64,000 nt of DNA, taken from the NCBI RefSeq assembly GCF_017115085.1, contig NZ_JABXKJ010000270.1:1-64000 (forward strand), written 5' to 3'. Source of the stretch: Nostoc sp. NMS7 (GTDB lineage: Bacteria; Cyanobacteriota; Cyanobacteriia; Cyanobacteriales; Nostocaceae). Position numbers and translations under genes: made by a program. Shown in pieces: positions 63,689-64,000 of this stretch (position 1 is the first letter of the stretch; every line of letters starts with the position of its first letter). The notes under the pieces are model-generated. The model made no database searches, was not told the DNA's origin, and saw only the letters and a list, made by a program, of their open reading frames with translations.

Positions 63689-64000
63689 AGAGAATTTAAA
63701 TCTAAAAGCAGATTGTAAGTGTTTGGGAGTAAAAGTGCATTCAAACTGATATCTGAATTATTGCGCCTATAAATGACTTTCTAGACTCGTACCGCCAGAC
63801 AGAAATCGGAGGGGAAAGAGCTTATAGGATAAGCTTTTGTGTGATTTCCAATCGTTGCTCTGTTTCGGCGGTGCTGTACTAGATTTTTCAGTCCTCTAAA
63901 AGAGGATTTAAACCACGATCTGCCAGTTTGGAGCCGAGATGGTTATTACAACTGGTGCAACATCCTAAATCAAACAAGCAGAAAGAGTATATTTATCATG
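63689..64000. other. upstream region of the kinase gene
   Basis: About 310 bases to the window edge. A hairpin CAGTCCTCTAAAAGAGGATT (63889-63908) is related to the GGCTAATAGCT elements at 18429 and 37085. No gene is seen. Confidence 0.45.

Overview
The window is chromosomal DNA from a filamentous, heterocyst-type cyanobacterium, most likely Nostoc or a close relative. The evidence is the density of the HIP1 palindrome GCGATCGC, oxygenic photosynthesis genes (psbK, psbM, psbZ, petJ/cytochrome c6, nblA, pcxA), GGGGCAT/CCCAATG/TAACTCC-type short tandem repeats between genes, and many dispersed short palindromes.

Layout. 0-14 kb is a mosaic of accessory genes and gene debris: an aldo/keto reductase, a convergent AT-rich type II restriction-modification pair, a CNNM/CorC-type CBS membrane protein and mfd, then toxin-antitoxin genes in several stages of decay, a WD40/coiled-coil protein, a helicase remnant, a broken antitoxin and a fragment resembling mfd. 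14-18 kb returns to housekeeping genes (Nudix hydrolase, DUF3531, TPR protein, ABC ATPase, rsmG). 18.0-22.1 kb holds a large LRR-Roc-COR-TIR (ROCO) protein whose leucine-rich repeats are nearly identical at DNA level; the gene is bracketed on both sides by the same HIP1-containing repeat family. 22-29 kb has a ureohydrolase, an FAD monooxygenase, a TPR pseudogene carrying small-repeat insertions, cytochrome c6, a GNAT acetyltransferase and a group 2 sigma factor. 29-39 kb has priA, a GT2-TPR protein, pcxA, a PPK2-type kinase and a CheB-like / CheR-PAS pair separated by a MITE. 39-40.4 kb has a PIN-domain gene with a small partner, a WD40 fragment and a miaE fragment split by a second type of MITE. 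40.4-51 kb includes VOC and GNAT proteins, comF, cobS, tgt, psbK, a [2Fe-2S] ferredoxin, psbM, a universal stress protein, a methyltransferase and proA. 51-64 kb includes tRNA-Gly(GCC), ribH, psbZ, a DHH-CBS-tRNA nucleotidyltransferase fusion, a disrupted kinase/membrane-repeat gene, an ABC1-family kinase next to a PP2C phosphatase, nblA and a Ser/Thr kinase.

The strongest theme is how small repeats reshape the genome. At six places a short element (five of 21 nt, one of 27 nt) sits exactly inside a GCGATCGC site, between GCGAT and CGC (or GCG and ATCGC). In the two coding cases with the 21-nt form it brings in-frame stops; the 27-nt form adds nine codons. Other repeat families are read through in frame inside mfd, priA and the tRNA nucleotidyltransferase. 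A roughly 115-bp MITE with ends AGGACTTACGCAAA / TTTGCGTAAGTCCT is present in three copies, one with a perfect 7-bp target duplication inside miaE.

The best candidate for an uncharacterised system is the stand-alone LRR-Roc-COR-TIR protein. It has a P-loop GTPase, a sensor-like LRR array that appears to be expanding or homogenising, and a C-terminal TIR domain with the putative catalytic Glu. That layout suits an NLR-like sensor, but no partner gene is visible and the role is inference.
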